From an uncultured Ruminococcus sp. (GTDB lineage Bacteria; Bacillota; Clostridia; Oscillospirales; Acutalibacteraceae): 6,700 bases of DNA. The position numbers were made by a program, and so were the translations under genes. This document shows positions 1-6,572 of this stretch, piece after piece (the stretch's first letter is position 1; each line of letters opens with the position of its first letter). The notes under the pieces were generated by a model that saw nothing but the letters and a program-made list of their open reading frames with translations, was not told the DNA's origin and made no database searches. The stretch covers positions 1 through 6,700 of the forward strand of contig CACXDE010000388.1 in the NCBI GenBank assembly GCA_902766305.1. The letters are read 5' to 3'.

Positions 1-162
1 ATATCCCCTGTTTGTCACTGACTTTATTTCATAGCCTTCCTCACGAAGCTTTTTTATTGATTTCCATACAGCCGTTCTTGATACGCCAAGAACATTGCTG
101 AGATATTCTCCTGATACAAAATCCTCAGACTGCTCAAGCATAGATAATACTGTATTTTTCAT
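1..162 (-). CDS. birA: Biotin operon repressor / biotin-protein ligase BirA, N-terminal part (cut by window edge)
   Basis: The 54 visible codons encode an N-terminal winged helix-turn-helix of the HTH_11 type. The recognition stretch around residues 26-40 (GVSRTAVWKSIKKLR) and the wing (EEGYEIKSVTNRGY, residues 41-54) are characteristic of the DNA-binding domain of bifunctional BirA. In this family the HTH is followed by a catalytic domain that activates biotin with ATP and attaches it to biotin carboxyl carrier proteins; that part lies beyond base 1 and is not seen. The ATG at 162-160 is preceded by AGGAG (172-176) at 9 bases, which fixes the start. The gene appears to have its own promoter and follows an ECF transporter gene after a terminator-like hairpin. 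Presence of the HTH suggests it can also act as a biotin-responsive repressor, but I see no BirA operator in this window. The identification is firm for the domain; a different HTH_11 regulator is a less likely alternative. Confidence 0.9.
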   Translation of the reverse strand, partial: MKNTVLSMLEQSEDFVSGEYLSNVLGVSRTAVWKSIKKLREEGYEIKSVTNRGY

Positions 163-191
163 ATGTGTCAACTCCTGCTGCGTTTATGAAA

Positions 192-197
192 ATTATA
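192..197 (-). promoter_or_regulatory. Likely promoter -10 box for birA
   Basis: The minus strand reads TATAAT here, a perfect -10 box, which would place the transcription start near base 185 and give birA a leader of about 23 bases containing its AGGAG site. The -35 element is unclear: the nearest good match, TTGGCA at 219-224, is 21 bases away, longer than the preferred 16-18. Either the promoter relies on its -10 box or on an activator, or a weaker -35 is used. Confidence 0.55.
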
Positions 198-233
198 CCT
201 TCAAAATAATTAATATATTGCCAAATCCAACAA

Positions 234-260
234 ATGACGCTCTGCACCGCAAAGCGTCAT
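234..260 (-). terminator. Terminator-like hairpin after the ECF transporter gene
   Basis: Perfect 8-bp inverted repeat ATGACGCT / AGCGTCAT (234-241 and 253-260), with an inner 3-bp TGC/GCA stem closing a 3-base loop. The first arm begins 9 bases after the TAA of the ECF gene at 270-272. On the minus strand it is followed by TTTGTTGGATTT, which is U-rich but interrupted, so termination is probably partial. It sits exactly between the transporter gene and the birA promoter. Confidence 0.6.
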
Positions 261-269
261 CTTAATGTA

Positions 270-995
270 TTATCTTTTCTTTTTACCAAGTGCTGCTGCC
301 AGCGCTTTTGTAATAGCTGTTCCTACTACAAAGCATACAGCAGCCTCTACAATAGCATTCACGCCTATCATTGCACCAAAGAACAATATAACGTCTCCCG
401 CTGCCTTGTCTGCTATGCCTGTAAATGTAGCAGCCATATCCTCTGACAGACCAGCCGTGCTGGAATTGGATGCAGCTATGATTTTTACCTCTGCATACAG
501 TGCAGACATGAATAGTATTGTATTCAGAACAGGCACTGAAAGGCTTGTCACCACATAGGATATAAACTTAGTCTTGTCTATCTTGCTCAGACCTTTGAAA
601 ATAAGACCGCCTAAAAGTCCTTCAAGCACTCTTGGCACAACACAAAGAAGAAATGTAAGCACCGGATTCAGCTGGAACAGCGCGCCTGTAAGAGCGCTCA
701 TACCCGTAGCTGCCTGAATAAAGCTTGTAAGACCAAACATTCCGCCTACTATTGCTGCGTCAGCCGGATCAAGTATCGCTGCTGCCACAATAACAGGCAA
801 CGTCATAAACGTAATCTTCAGTGCGCCTACAGGAATATAACCTATCGGAGTGAAACCCATTATTATCGTAATAGCAGCGAGCAGCCCCAGTATTGCAAGC
901 TTTCTTGTTTTTTCGCTGACTCTCATCCTGCCCGATTTTGCCCCATTAGACTTCTTCTGTGCGTTCTTCTTATCCTCTGCTGTCATTGCTTTCAT
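270..995 (-). CDS. ECF-type vitamin transporter, substrate-binding S component (possibly pantothenate)
   Basis: A 241-residue integral membrane protein with a basic cytoplasmic N-terminus (residues 1-31) and about six hydrophobic segments (roughly 32-50, 55-75, 78-96, 106-126, 143-166 and 200-228). The first segment and the loop after it (TRKLAILGLLAAITIIMGFT, then PIGYIPVG) match the energy-coupling-factor S-component family. There the small residues of the first helix dock on the EcfT subunit, while the shared EcfA/A' ATPases are usually encoded elsewhere, as here. The IPVGALKITFMTLPVI and GGMFGLTSF stretches resemble proteins annotated as PanT-like S components. Adjacency to birA, which in Clostridia often precedes the type III pantothenate kinase gene, weakly supports pantothenate, but the substrate cannot be read from the sequence. 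A soluble loop of about 30 residues (168-198) lies before the last helix. The ATG at 995 has AGGAGG (1005-1010) 9 bases upstream, so the internal Met4 is not needed as a start. Confidence 0.88.
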   Translation of the reverse strand: MKAMTAEDKKNAQKKSNGAKSGRMRVSEKTRKLAILGLLAAITIIMGFTPIGYIPVGALKITFMTLPVIVAAAILDPADAAIVGGMFGLTSFIQAATGMSALTGALFQLNPVLTFLLCVVPRVLEGLLGGLIFKGLSKIDKTKFISYVVTSLSVPVLNTILFMSALYAEVKIIAASNSSTAGLSEDMAATFTGIADKAAGDVILFFGAMIGVNAIVEAAVCFVVGTAITKALAAALGKKKR

Positions 996-1115
996 ATTAA
1001 ATTACCTCCTGCTGTTTCCCTTTAGGAATATAGCGAATTTTTTAACAATTTTTACCGTAAATACACAGCGATTCAGGTATCCTTCCCCAAAGATAGGATC
1101 CTTTCATCCACGGTA
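996..1115 (-). other. 120-base leader between the acidic coiled-coil gene and the ECF gene
   Basis: This gap contains no gene. It holds the AGGAGG of the ECF gene (1005-1010), a small hairpin TTCC-loop-GGAA just upstream of it, a TTTACGGTAAA palindrome (1053-1063), and one of two copies of GATACC 36 bases apart (1076-1081; the other, 1112-1117, overlaps the upstream stop codon). A TATATT at 1027-1032 could be a -10 box, but no convincing -35 accompanies it. No terminator with a U-tract is visible, so the ECF gene may be read through from the gene upstream. I do not recognise a known riboswitch class. Confidence 0.4.
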
Positions 1116-1760
1116 TCAATCGTTTTCTGCTTCTGTATCCTTTTCTATCTTGCGGCTGTGCTTTTTCTTAAAGCTGTTTACCGCCTCTGCTATGGAATTT
1201 CTGATGCTTTCCTGACTGTCCTCATCATCAGAAGCTTCATGTTTTGTTTCCTCTTCAGCTTCTGCATTTTCTTCTGACTGCTCTGTTTCAGAATTTTCTT
1301 CTGTTGCCGGTTCTTCCTTTGCAGCTCCGTCATCTTCAGCAACAGCTATAGTAATGTCGCTGTTTTCTTCATCATCGTCAGCAGCTTCTGATACCTCTGT
1401 TTCCTGTGCAGCCTCTGTTTCTTCCTCAGTTTCATTGCTGCGCACCATATCTACTGTATCAATCTGTGAATCCGGCACACCATACGCCTTTACATAATCA
1501 TATCTTGCCTGGGCCTTTTTAAGTCTTTCCTCTGAAAACTTGATAACATCACAGACCTGACTCATATCGTTTTCCTCAGCATTACCCTGGAGCATAGCAA
1601 AATACTGCTTTCCAAGTGCTATATAAGCACGGTCTATCATATCCTTTTCAGTTTTGATAACAGCAGAAAGACGGTTAAGCTGAGCCATCTGTCTGTTTTT
1701 TTCCACGAGAAGATCCACCGTTGACGCAAGACCCTCTCCTACCTTATCCAAAATATTCAT
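1116..1760 (-). CDS. Hypothetical coiled-coil protein with long acidic tail
   Basis: A 214-residue soluble protein without signal peptide or membrane segment. Residues 1-95 are predicted helical and coiled-coil-like. The start (MNILDKVGEGLASTVDLL, then MAQLNRLSAVIKTEKDMIDRAYIALGKQYFAML) resembles a short helical domain found at the N-terminus of many small Clostridia proteins, where it is often followed by a zinc ribbon. Here there is no ribbon (only one cysteine, Cys70). Instead residues 108-185 are a low-complexity run dominated by Glu, Asp, Ala, Ser and Thr, followed by a basic amphipathic end (186-207, with FKKKHSRK). No function can be assigned. The ATG at 1760 is well placed 6 bases after AGGAGG (1767-1772), and the stop is TGA. 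It has its own promoter upstream and may be cotranscribed with the ECF gene. The acidic tail could be a protein- or metal-binding or charge-spacer region; this is inference only. Confidence 0.85.
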   Translation of the reverse strand: MNILDKVGEGLASTVDLLVEKNRQMAQLNRLSAVIKTEKDMIDRAYIALGKQYFAMLQGNAEENDMSQVCDVIKFSEERLKKAQARYDYVKAYGVPDSQIDTVDMVRSNETEEETEAAQETEVSEAADDDEENSDITIAVAEDDGAAKEEPATEENSETEQSEENAEAEEETKHEASDDEDSQESIRNSIAEAVNSFKKKHSRKIEKDTEAEND

Positions 1761-1791
1761 AGAGATCCTCCTCTCATGATCTGCATTTTAA

Positions 1792-1809
1792 CAGCAGGCA
1801 GACCTGCTG
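1792..1809 (-). promoter_or_regulatory. Perfect 7-bp hairpin at the start of the leader of the acidic coiled-coil gene
   Basis: Inverted repeat CAGCAGG / CCTGCTG with a 4-base centre. From the -10 box at 1819-1824, transcription should begin near 1812, so the hairpin would occupy almost the very 5' end of the mRNA. Such a position suits a 5'-stabilising stem that hinders 5'-end-dependent RNases; as DNA the same repeat could be an operator for a dimeric regulator. It is not followed by a U-tract, so it is not a terminator. Confidence 0.5.
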
Positions 1810-1818
1810 CACAAACAT

Positions 1819-1848
1819 ATTATACTACATACACAAACAGATTTACAA
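1819..1848 (-). promoter_or_regulatory. Sigma-A-type promoter for the acidic coiled-coil gene
   Basis: The minus strand shows -35 TTGTAA (1843-1848) and -10 TATAAT (1819-1824) separated by 18 bases. It lies about 60 bases upstream of the start codon and just after the hairpin following secA, so this gene need not depend on secA transcription. Confidence 0.75.
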
Positions 1849-1867
1849 TAGTTTTATTAATTTTTTT

Positions 1868-1893
1868 CAGCCGCCGAATCAGAGCGGCGGCTG
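1868..1893 (-). other. GC-rich hairpin after secA with reversed flanks
   Basis: Perfect 9-bp inverted repeat CAGCCGCCG / CGGCGGCTG with an 8-base loop, beginning 10 bases after the TAA of secA. It is in the position of a terminator. However, in the secA sense direction it is followed by seven A residues and preceded by a T-rich stretch, the opposite of a canonical intrinsic terminator; the seven T residues lie on the plus strand at 1861-1867, before the stem. It may act as a transcript 3'-end boundary (pausing, processing or exonuclease block) rather than a classic U-tract terminator. Confidence 0.65.
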
Positions 1894-1903
1894 GTGTATA
1901 AAA

Positions 1904-4900
1904 TTATTTGTTTGCTCCGCAGCACTTTTTATATTTCTTACCGCTTCCGCACGGACAGGGATCGTTTCTGCCTATCTTCTTTACACCTCTTACGGTACGG
2001 TTAACAGCTTCTGCTGATGAATCCATGTTAGTAGAAGTAGGCTTAGCTATCTGTTCTCTTTCCATGAACTTGCCGGCTGCCTTCTTGATATCCTCTTCCG
2101 ACACAGTCTTCTTCTCCAGTTTCTCTGTGCTTTCAGCCGGCTCTTCCGGTATTTCAGCCTCCAAAGCAGCAGAAACGTTTATCTGAGCTGGCTTCTCCTC
2201 CGTGCTTTCTGCAAAGCTTATCTGTATCCCCTTTGAAGCAGCAGTTTCCATGAGACTTGCGGCAGCCTTTATAGCAGCAGCCTTTGCCCTGCTCATAGCA
2301 CCTCTCTGTGAAGCCATTTCTCTCATTCTTTCCTGCTCTGCAAGACGCTCTGCAACCTTCTTAGGAACAACGAGAAGCATCTTTACTGTATCCTCACGTA
2401 TCTCACGTATCATCTCTTCAAACATATCGAAGCCTTCGATACGATATTCAACAACCGGATCGTGCTGACCATAGGAACGCAGGCGGATACCTCTTTTAAG
2501 TTCATCCATAGCGTCAATGTGATCCATCCAGTAACGGTCGACATTCTTGAGCAGGTATACTCTTTCCAGTTCACGCATTGTTTCTTCCGGTATAAGAGCC
2601 TCGTTTTCTTCGTAAAGCTTTGTACCCATTTCCGAAAGAGTTGTGACAAGGTATTCCTTTTCCAGTCTTTCAAGCTCTTCTGAATCATAGACAAGGGTTT
2701 CCTCGTCATCGTCAGGTATAAGCCAGCCCTTAAGCGAATCACGAAGTCCCTCAAGATTCCAGTTATCCTTATCGTCATGGGGCAGATATTCTGCAACCTT
2801 TGACTCCATTGTTTCAGGTATCATCTTTATGATAGTTTCTCTGAGGTCTTCACCTTCAAGGACCTGATCCCTCTGACCGTATATGATCTCACGCTGACGG
2901 TTCATAACATCATCGTATTCAAGCACGCTCTTACGTATAGCGAAGTTACGTCCCTCGACCTTTGACTGAGCGCTTTCTATTACGGATGTAAGAAGCTTGC
3001 TTTCAAGAGGTTCATCATCATCACCTGGCATCTTATCCATAATATTCTTTATCCTGTCGCCGGCAAAAAGTCTGAGTATGTCATCCTCTGCTGACAGATA
3101 GAAACGGCTTGCGCCCGGATCTCCCTGACGTCCTGAACGTCCTCTGAGCTGGTTGTCTATACGTCTTGATTCATGACGTGTAGTACCCATAATGAACAGA
3201 CCGCCTGCTTCTCTTACCTTTTCAGCCTCGACCTCTATCTCAGACCTGAATTTTTCAAGAAGCTCCTGATACTTTTGTCTCGCGTCAAGTATTTCCTGAT
3301 CGTCAGTTTCCGCATAGCCAGTAGCCTCGTTTATAAGCTCCTCGCTGAAATTCAGCTTTCTCATCTGATCCTTTGCAAGAAATTCCTCGTTACCGCCAAG
3401 CTTAATATCAGTACCACGGCCTGCCATATTTGTAGCGATAGTAACTGCGCCAAGCTTACCGGCCTGAGCGACAATCTCTGCTTCCTTTTCATGGAACTTT
3501 GCGTTGAGGACATTATGCTTTATGCCCTTCTTTTTAAGAAGTGCGCTCAGCTCCTCAGATTTATCAATTGATATAGTACCTACAAGCACCGGCTGACCGT
3601 TTTTATTTGCTTCCTCTATATCCTTTATAAGACATTCATACTTACCCATTTCGGTTCTGAATATAACATCGGGCAGATCAAGTCTCTGAATAGGCTTATT
3701 TGTGGGTATCTCGATAACATCAAGACGATATATCTCGGAAAACTCTGTTTCCTCTGTCATAGCCGTACCTGTCATACCAGAAAGCTTTTTGTAAAGACGG
3801 AAGAAATTCTGGAATGTGATAGTAGCAAGGGTCTTGCTTTCTCTTTCAACCTTTACGCCTTCCTTAGCTTCTATAGCCTGGTGCAGACCCTCGTTATAGC
3901 GTCTGCCGTACATAAGACGGCCGGTAAATTCGTCAACGATTATTACCTCGCCCTTTTCGTTTACAACATATTCCGTATCACGCTTCATAACACCGTGAGC
4001 CTTGATAGCCTGATTTATATGGTGCTGTATCGTAATATTATCGGGGTCAGTAAGGTTGTCAACGCCGAAGAATTTCTCAGCCTTCTTTACGCCGGCAGGT
4101 GTAAGCGTAGCAGTCTTTGCTTTTTCATCTACGATATAGTCAATTCCGGCTTCTACATATTCGTCATCGTTGTCTTCTTTTGCGTCAGTCTCAGCTATCT
4201 TTTTGCATTTCATTGTCCGTGCAAGCTCGTCAGCCCTCTCATAAAGATCGGTAGACTTATCGCCCTGACCTGAAATAATAAGCGGAGTTCTTGCTTCATC
4301 AATAAGGATAGAGTCAACCTCATCCACGATTGCAAATGTATGTCCTCTCTGAACCTTATTATCCTTATATACTACCATGTTGTCACGCAGATAGTCAAAA
4401 CCAAGCTCGTTGTTGGTAGCGTATGTAATATCTGAATTATATGCGGCCTTTCTTTCCTCGTTAGTGCTGTCGTGCTGGAGTATACCGACTGTCAGACCAA
4501 GGAAACGGTACAGCTTGCCCATCCACTCTGCGTCACGCTTTGCAAGGTATTCGTTTACCGTTACAACATGAACACCCTCGCCGGCAAGCGCATTCAGATA
4601 TGCCGGAAGTGTTGCCACAAGCGTTTTACCTTCACCTGTTTTCATTTCACTGATGCGGCCTCTGTGAAGAATGATACCGCCTATTACCTGTACACGGAAA
4701 TGCTTCATCCCAAGCACACGCCATGACGCTTCACGGCATACTGCAAAGGCTTCGGGAAGTATAGCTTCAAACAGCTGATCCTTTTTCTTTTCAGTAAGCT
4801 CTTCCTCCGCTTTGAACATTTCCTGGAAACGTCTTGTCTCTGCCCTGAGTTCATCGTCAGAAAATTTCTGATATTTTTCCTCAAGAGCAAATACCTTATC

Positions 4901-4969
4901 AACCATCGGTTTTATCTTTTTAAGTTCTCTTCGGCTGTTAGTGCCGTTAAACCATTCTTTTAAACCCAT
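1904..4969 (-). CDS. secA: Preprotein translocase motor ATPase SecA
   Basis: SecA binds preproteins at the membrane and drives them through the SecYEG channel by ATP hydrolysis. Visible motifs, in order: Walker A TGEGKT (residues 111-116), Walker B DEVD (216-219), preprotein cross-linking domain (about 229-375, with VDEFTGR at 345-351), SGMTGTA (397-403), second nucleotide-binding domain with GRGTDI (517-522) and the arginine-finger motif [10 protein letters not shown] (610-619), and helical scaffold/wing domains (about 630-870, with [15 protein letters not shown] at 811-825). The C-terminal zinc-binding tail has Cys1005, Cys1007, Cys1016 and Cys1017 (CXC-X8-CC). At 1021 residues it is longer than the roughly 840-900 of Bacillus and E. 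coli SecA. The excess lies mainly in an Ala/Glu-rich C-terminal linker (about 880-1000) and a charged insert near 540-590 that is usual in Clostridia. The ATG follows GAGGTGA (4976-4982) at 6 bases. All catalytic motifs are intact, so this is the housekeeping SecA. Confidence 0.99.
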   Translation of the reverse strand: MGLKEWFNGTNSRRELKKIKPMVDKVFALEEKYQKFSDDELRAETRRFQEMFKAEEELTEKKKDQLFEAILPEAFAVCREASWRVLGMKHFRVQVIGGIILHRGRISEMKTGEGKTLVATLPAYLNALAGEGVHVVTVNEYLAKRDAEWMGKLYRFLGLTVGILQHDSTNEERKAAYNSDITYATNNELGFDYLRDNMVVYKDNKVQRGHTFAIVDEVDSILIDEARTPLIISGQGDKSTDLYERADELARTMKCKKIAETDAKEDNDDEYVEAGIDYIVDEKAKTATLTPAGVKKAEKFFGVDNLTDPDNITIQHHINQAIKAHGVMKRDTEYVVNEKGEVIIVDEFTGRLMYGRRYNEGLHQAIEAKEGVKVERESKTLATITFQNFFRLYKKLSGMTGTAMTEETEFSEIYRLDVIEIPTNKPIQRLDLPDVIFRTEMGKYECLIKDIEEANKNGQPVLVGTISIDKSEELSALLKKKGIKHNVLNAKFHEKEAEIVAQAGKLGAVTIATNMAGRGTDIKLGGNEEFLAKDQMRKLNFSEELINEATGYAETDDQEILDARQKYQELLEKFRSEIEVEAEKVREAGGLFIMGTTRHESRRIDNQLRGRSGRQGDPGASRFYLSAEDDILRLFAGDRIKNIMDKMPGDDDEPLESKLLTSVIESAQSKVEGRNFAIRKSVLEYDDVMNRQREIIYGQRDQVLEGEDLRETIIKMIPETMESKVAEYLPHDDKDNWNLEGLRDSLKGWLIPDDDEETLVYDSEELERLEKEYLVTTLSEMGTKLYEENEALIPEETMRELERVYLLKNVDRYWMDHIDAMDELKRGIRLRSYGQHDPVVEYRIEGFDMFEEMIREIREDTVKMLLVVPKKVAERLAEQERMREMASQRGAMSRAKAAAIKAAASLMETAASKGIQISFAESTEEKPAQINVSAALEAEIPEEPAESTEKLEKKTVSEEDIKKAAGKFMEREQIAKPTSTNMDSSAEAVNRTVRGVKKIGRNDPCPCGSGKKYKKCCGANK

Positions 4970-4994
4970 CGGGAATCACCTCATAAATTTTTTC

Positions 4995-5024
4995 ATTTTA
5001 GCGTACAGAATTATTCGTCGTCAG
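4995..5024 (-). promoter_or_regulatory. Possible weak internal promoter for secA
   Basis: The minus strand reads CTGACG (5019-5024, four of six matches to a -35) and TAAAAT (4995-5000, five of six matches to a -10) with an 18-base spacer. The -35 overlaps the last codons of the lipoprotein gene. Transcription would start near 4988, leaving a leader of about 19 bases that still includes the secA ribosome binding site. Chance matches of this quality are common in AT-rich DNA, so this is tentative. Confidence 0.3.
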
Positions 5025-5721
5025 CTCCTCCGACAACGCTGACGATAACATCCGGATCAGATTCATCGGCATACATTGTACCGGCGGGCAGGAAATTTAT
5101 CTCCGGAGCCTTGCTCACCTCATCCTTGCTGTAGCAGATGATATTCATTGTGTACGCAGCCTTATCAGCTGATGCCGGTTCATCTCTGTAGATATCCAGT
5201 ACAACACCCTTGTCACCATTGTAGGTATCGCCTATTTCAAGTTCTTTTTCCTTATCATATGACTGTAAAACAACCATAACATTATATACCTTGAAATAAT
5301 CATCGGTAAGATCCTTAGTTACAGTTTTAAAGTCACTGCCGCTTTCCGGCTTATCAAGGGAATACTTGTCTTTATTAGACGAGTAGAAATCATCCAGTTC
5401 TTTTTTGGTCGTAAAGAACGAAACACGAAGATTCTCATTCACCTTAGCCGCCGCCTCATCAGACACATTAAATTCCATCTGAGTAGTAGAAATATACTTG
5501 CTTGGTGTTGACAAAACCTCGCCTTCCTCGTTATAGACTACACCCTCGCTGTCAACAGAAACCTTAGAGGATACTTCCTCCTGCGCCTTTTCGCTTGCGG
5601 CTGAAACACTGCTTCCAGTACTGCTGCTTTTATCCGGAGCTGTCTCGTTTTGCTGTGTACATCCGCACAGCAGCATAGCTATAACAGAACTGATAAGAAA
5701 AATAGTAATTTGTTTTTTCAA
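5011..5721 (-). CDS. Hypothetical exported lipoprotein upstream of secA (TTG start)
   Basis: A 236-residue protein from the TTG at 5721. It has a basic start (MKKQ), a hydrophobic stretch of about 15 residues (ITIFLISSVIAMLL) and a lipobox LCGC, with Cys21 as the predicted lipidated residue. After cleavage the protein would be anchored to the outer face of the cytoplasmic membrane. Residues 22-60 are a Ser/Glu/Ala-rich linker; the rest (about 61-236) is a soluble acidic domain I do not recognise, ending in VVGGADDE. The start was chosen because GGAGG (5731-5735) directly abuts an in-frame ATG (5730-5728), leaving no room for initiation there, but lies 9 bases before this TTG. The upstream ATG would only add Met-Arg-Gly. 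It lies 41 bases upstream of secA and probably shares its transcript. The lipoprotein assignment is firm; the function is unknown. Confidence 0.85.
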   Translation of the reverse strand: MKKQITIFLISSVIAMLLCGCTQQNETAPDKSSSTGSSVSAASEKAQEEVSSKVSVDSEGVVYNEEGEVLSTPSKYISTTQMEFNVSDEAAAKVNENLRVSFFTTKKELDDFYSSNKDKYSLDKPESGSDFKTVTKDLTDDYFKVYNVMVVLQSYDKEKELEIGDTYNGDKGVVLDIYRDEPASADKAAYTMNIICYSKDEVSKAPEINFLPAGTMYADESDPDVIVSVVGGADDE

Positions 5722-5730
5722 ACCTCTCAT

Positions 5731-5735
5731 CCTCC
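5731..5735 (-). promoter_or_regulatory. Ribosome binding site that selects the TTG start of the lipoprotein
   Basis: GGAGG on the minus strand is immediately followed by an ATG with zero spacing, which is unusable, and by an in-frame TTG after 9 bases, which is optimal. No other Shine-Dalgarno-like sequence lies at a useful distance before the ATG. Confidence 0.7.
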
Positions 5736-5787
5736 AAACATTACATTATGTACTTCATCCTGCGCAAATAGTTTTTATATAGAAATA

Positions 5788-6456
5788 TTATTTGCTAAGC
5801 GGAACGAAGATATTTTCCTTAAGACTTTTCAGAAATCTTGCCTGTACTATATCAGGACATCCGCATTTCGGGCAAACAGTAAGCTTGCCGTAATCATTAT
5901 TATGCGGTATGCTGCTGTTATCAAGTCTCAGTACAGCCTTTCTTCTTTCTCTTTCGATATCAGGGCAGCTGAGATCACAGAGCGAACGAACCTCGTCCTC
6001 AAGATCTCCTTTTTCAAGACCGCTTACAAGTCTTTTGGCTATAACGATCTTTGACACATATTTGTCGATATCGCTTGCAGTAGCGGCAGCCTGACCGCAC
6101 ACGCTGCATCTTCCGGCATACAGCACCTCATTTGAAGCGCCGAAATTTTTACGGATAAATTCCATATCATCGGACAATCCCTTACGGCGGTAATCCGCAA
6201 GCTGTGCATTCAGAGCCAGCAGTGCCGTAAACACCTGAGCCGACCAGAAGCTGATCTCCGGTGTAGCGGCTGTTTTGCTGCTGATAGTAAAATCTGCAAA
6301 ACGACCCTTTCCGCCGAACTCCCGGCGTATCATATCAACATCGTTTTCGCTTTCATATTTGCTTATACATTCATCAACGACCGGTATGTATTTATCCTTT
6401 CCCAGACCGCCAAGAAGTATTTTCAATGCGCTGAGCGTAAGAACATATTTATCCAT
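5788..6456 (-). CDS. Hypothetical cysteine-rich, probably zinc-binding cytoplasmic protein
   Basis: A 222-residue protein with no signal peptide or membrane segment. The N-terminal half (1-110) looks helical. The C-terminal half carries three cysteine clusters: C117-x2-C120 (RCSVCG), C160-x3-C164 (LCDLSC) and C195-x2-C198-x-C200 (VCPKCGCPDI). The first and third pairs are typical zinc-ribbon knuckles and probably form one site split by a helical insert of about 75 residues. I cannot match it to a named family. The reading frame stays open up to 6546, but the likely start is the third of three consecutive ATG codons (6456). AGGAGG (6464-6469) lies 7 bases before it, against 4 and 1 for the other two, and the more upstream ATG at 6546 falls inside the promoter. 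It is the first gene of the probable three-gene cluster ending with secA. It could be a regulator or chaperone-like factor; this is not shown by the sequence. Confidence 0.85.
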   Translation of the reverse strand: MDKYVLTLSALKILLGGLGKDKYIPVVDECISKYESENDVDMIRREFGGKGRFADFTISSKTAATPEISFWSAQVFTALLALNAQLADYRRKGLSDDMEFIRKNFGASNEVLYAGRCSVCGQAAATASDIDKYVSKIVIAKRLVSGLEKGDLEDEVRSLCDLSCPDIERERRKAVLRLDNSSIPHNNDYGKLTVCPKCGCPDIVQARFLKSLKENIFVPLSK

Positions 6457-6463
6457 CATCATC

Positions 6464-6469
6464 CCTCCT
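6464..6469 (-). promoter_or_regulatory. Ribosome binding site before a triple ATG
   Basis: AGGAGG on the minus strand precedes three in-frame ATG codons in a row at spacings of 1, 4 and 7 bases. The third is the best placed and the second is possible, so the protein may begin with one or two Met residues. Confidence 0.75.
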
Positions 6470-6517
6470 GTTTTCTCGTATATCACAGTTTTTCTGCAAA
6501 CCGGATAATTACCTACT

Positions 6518-6546
6518 ATTATAAACGAAAACGCTGAAATATACAA
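6518..6546 (-). promoter_or_regulatory. Sigma-A-type promoter of the three-gene cluster ending in secA
   Basis: The minus strand has -35 TTGTAT (6541-6546) and a perfect -10 TATAAT (6518-6523) separated by exactly 17 bases. The start of transcription would be near 6511, giving a leader of about 55 bases before the zinc-binding-protein gene. It is the best promoter match in the window and the only strong one upstream of secA. Confidence 0.8.
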
Positions 6547-6572
6547 TGGATTTTGAGAATTTTTTTAAATTT

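Noticed and set aside
1044..1056. ATTGTTAA-like half of a BirA operator upstream of the ECF gene
   Set aside because: The matching TTAACAAT half at about 15 bases is missing on either side, so a BirA operator is not supported.
1908..4726. Long plus-strand open frames opposite secA and the other genes
   Set aside because: They are antisense shadows of clearly coding minus-strand genes, without ribosome binding sites or protein-like composition.
4976..4996. Mini-ORF MKKFMR whose TGA stop lies inside the secA ribosome binding site
   Set aside because: Appealing as a translational coupler, but it has no Shine-Dalgarno sequence of its own and is only six codons long; probably chance.
5764..5795. 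GCAAATA/TATTTGC inverted repeat between the zinc-protein gene and the lipoprotein gene
   Set aside because: AT-rich 7-bp stem with an 18-base loop overlapping the stop codon and no U-tract; too weak for a terminator.
6457..6546. In-frame 30-residue N-terminal extension of the zinc-binding protein, from the ATG at 6546
   Set aside because: It spans the promoter -10 and -35 boxes and has no ribosome binding site at its start, while AGGAGG at 6464-6469 serves the downstream ATG cluster.
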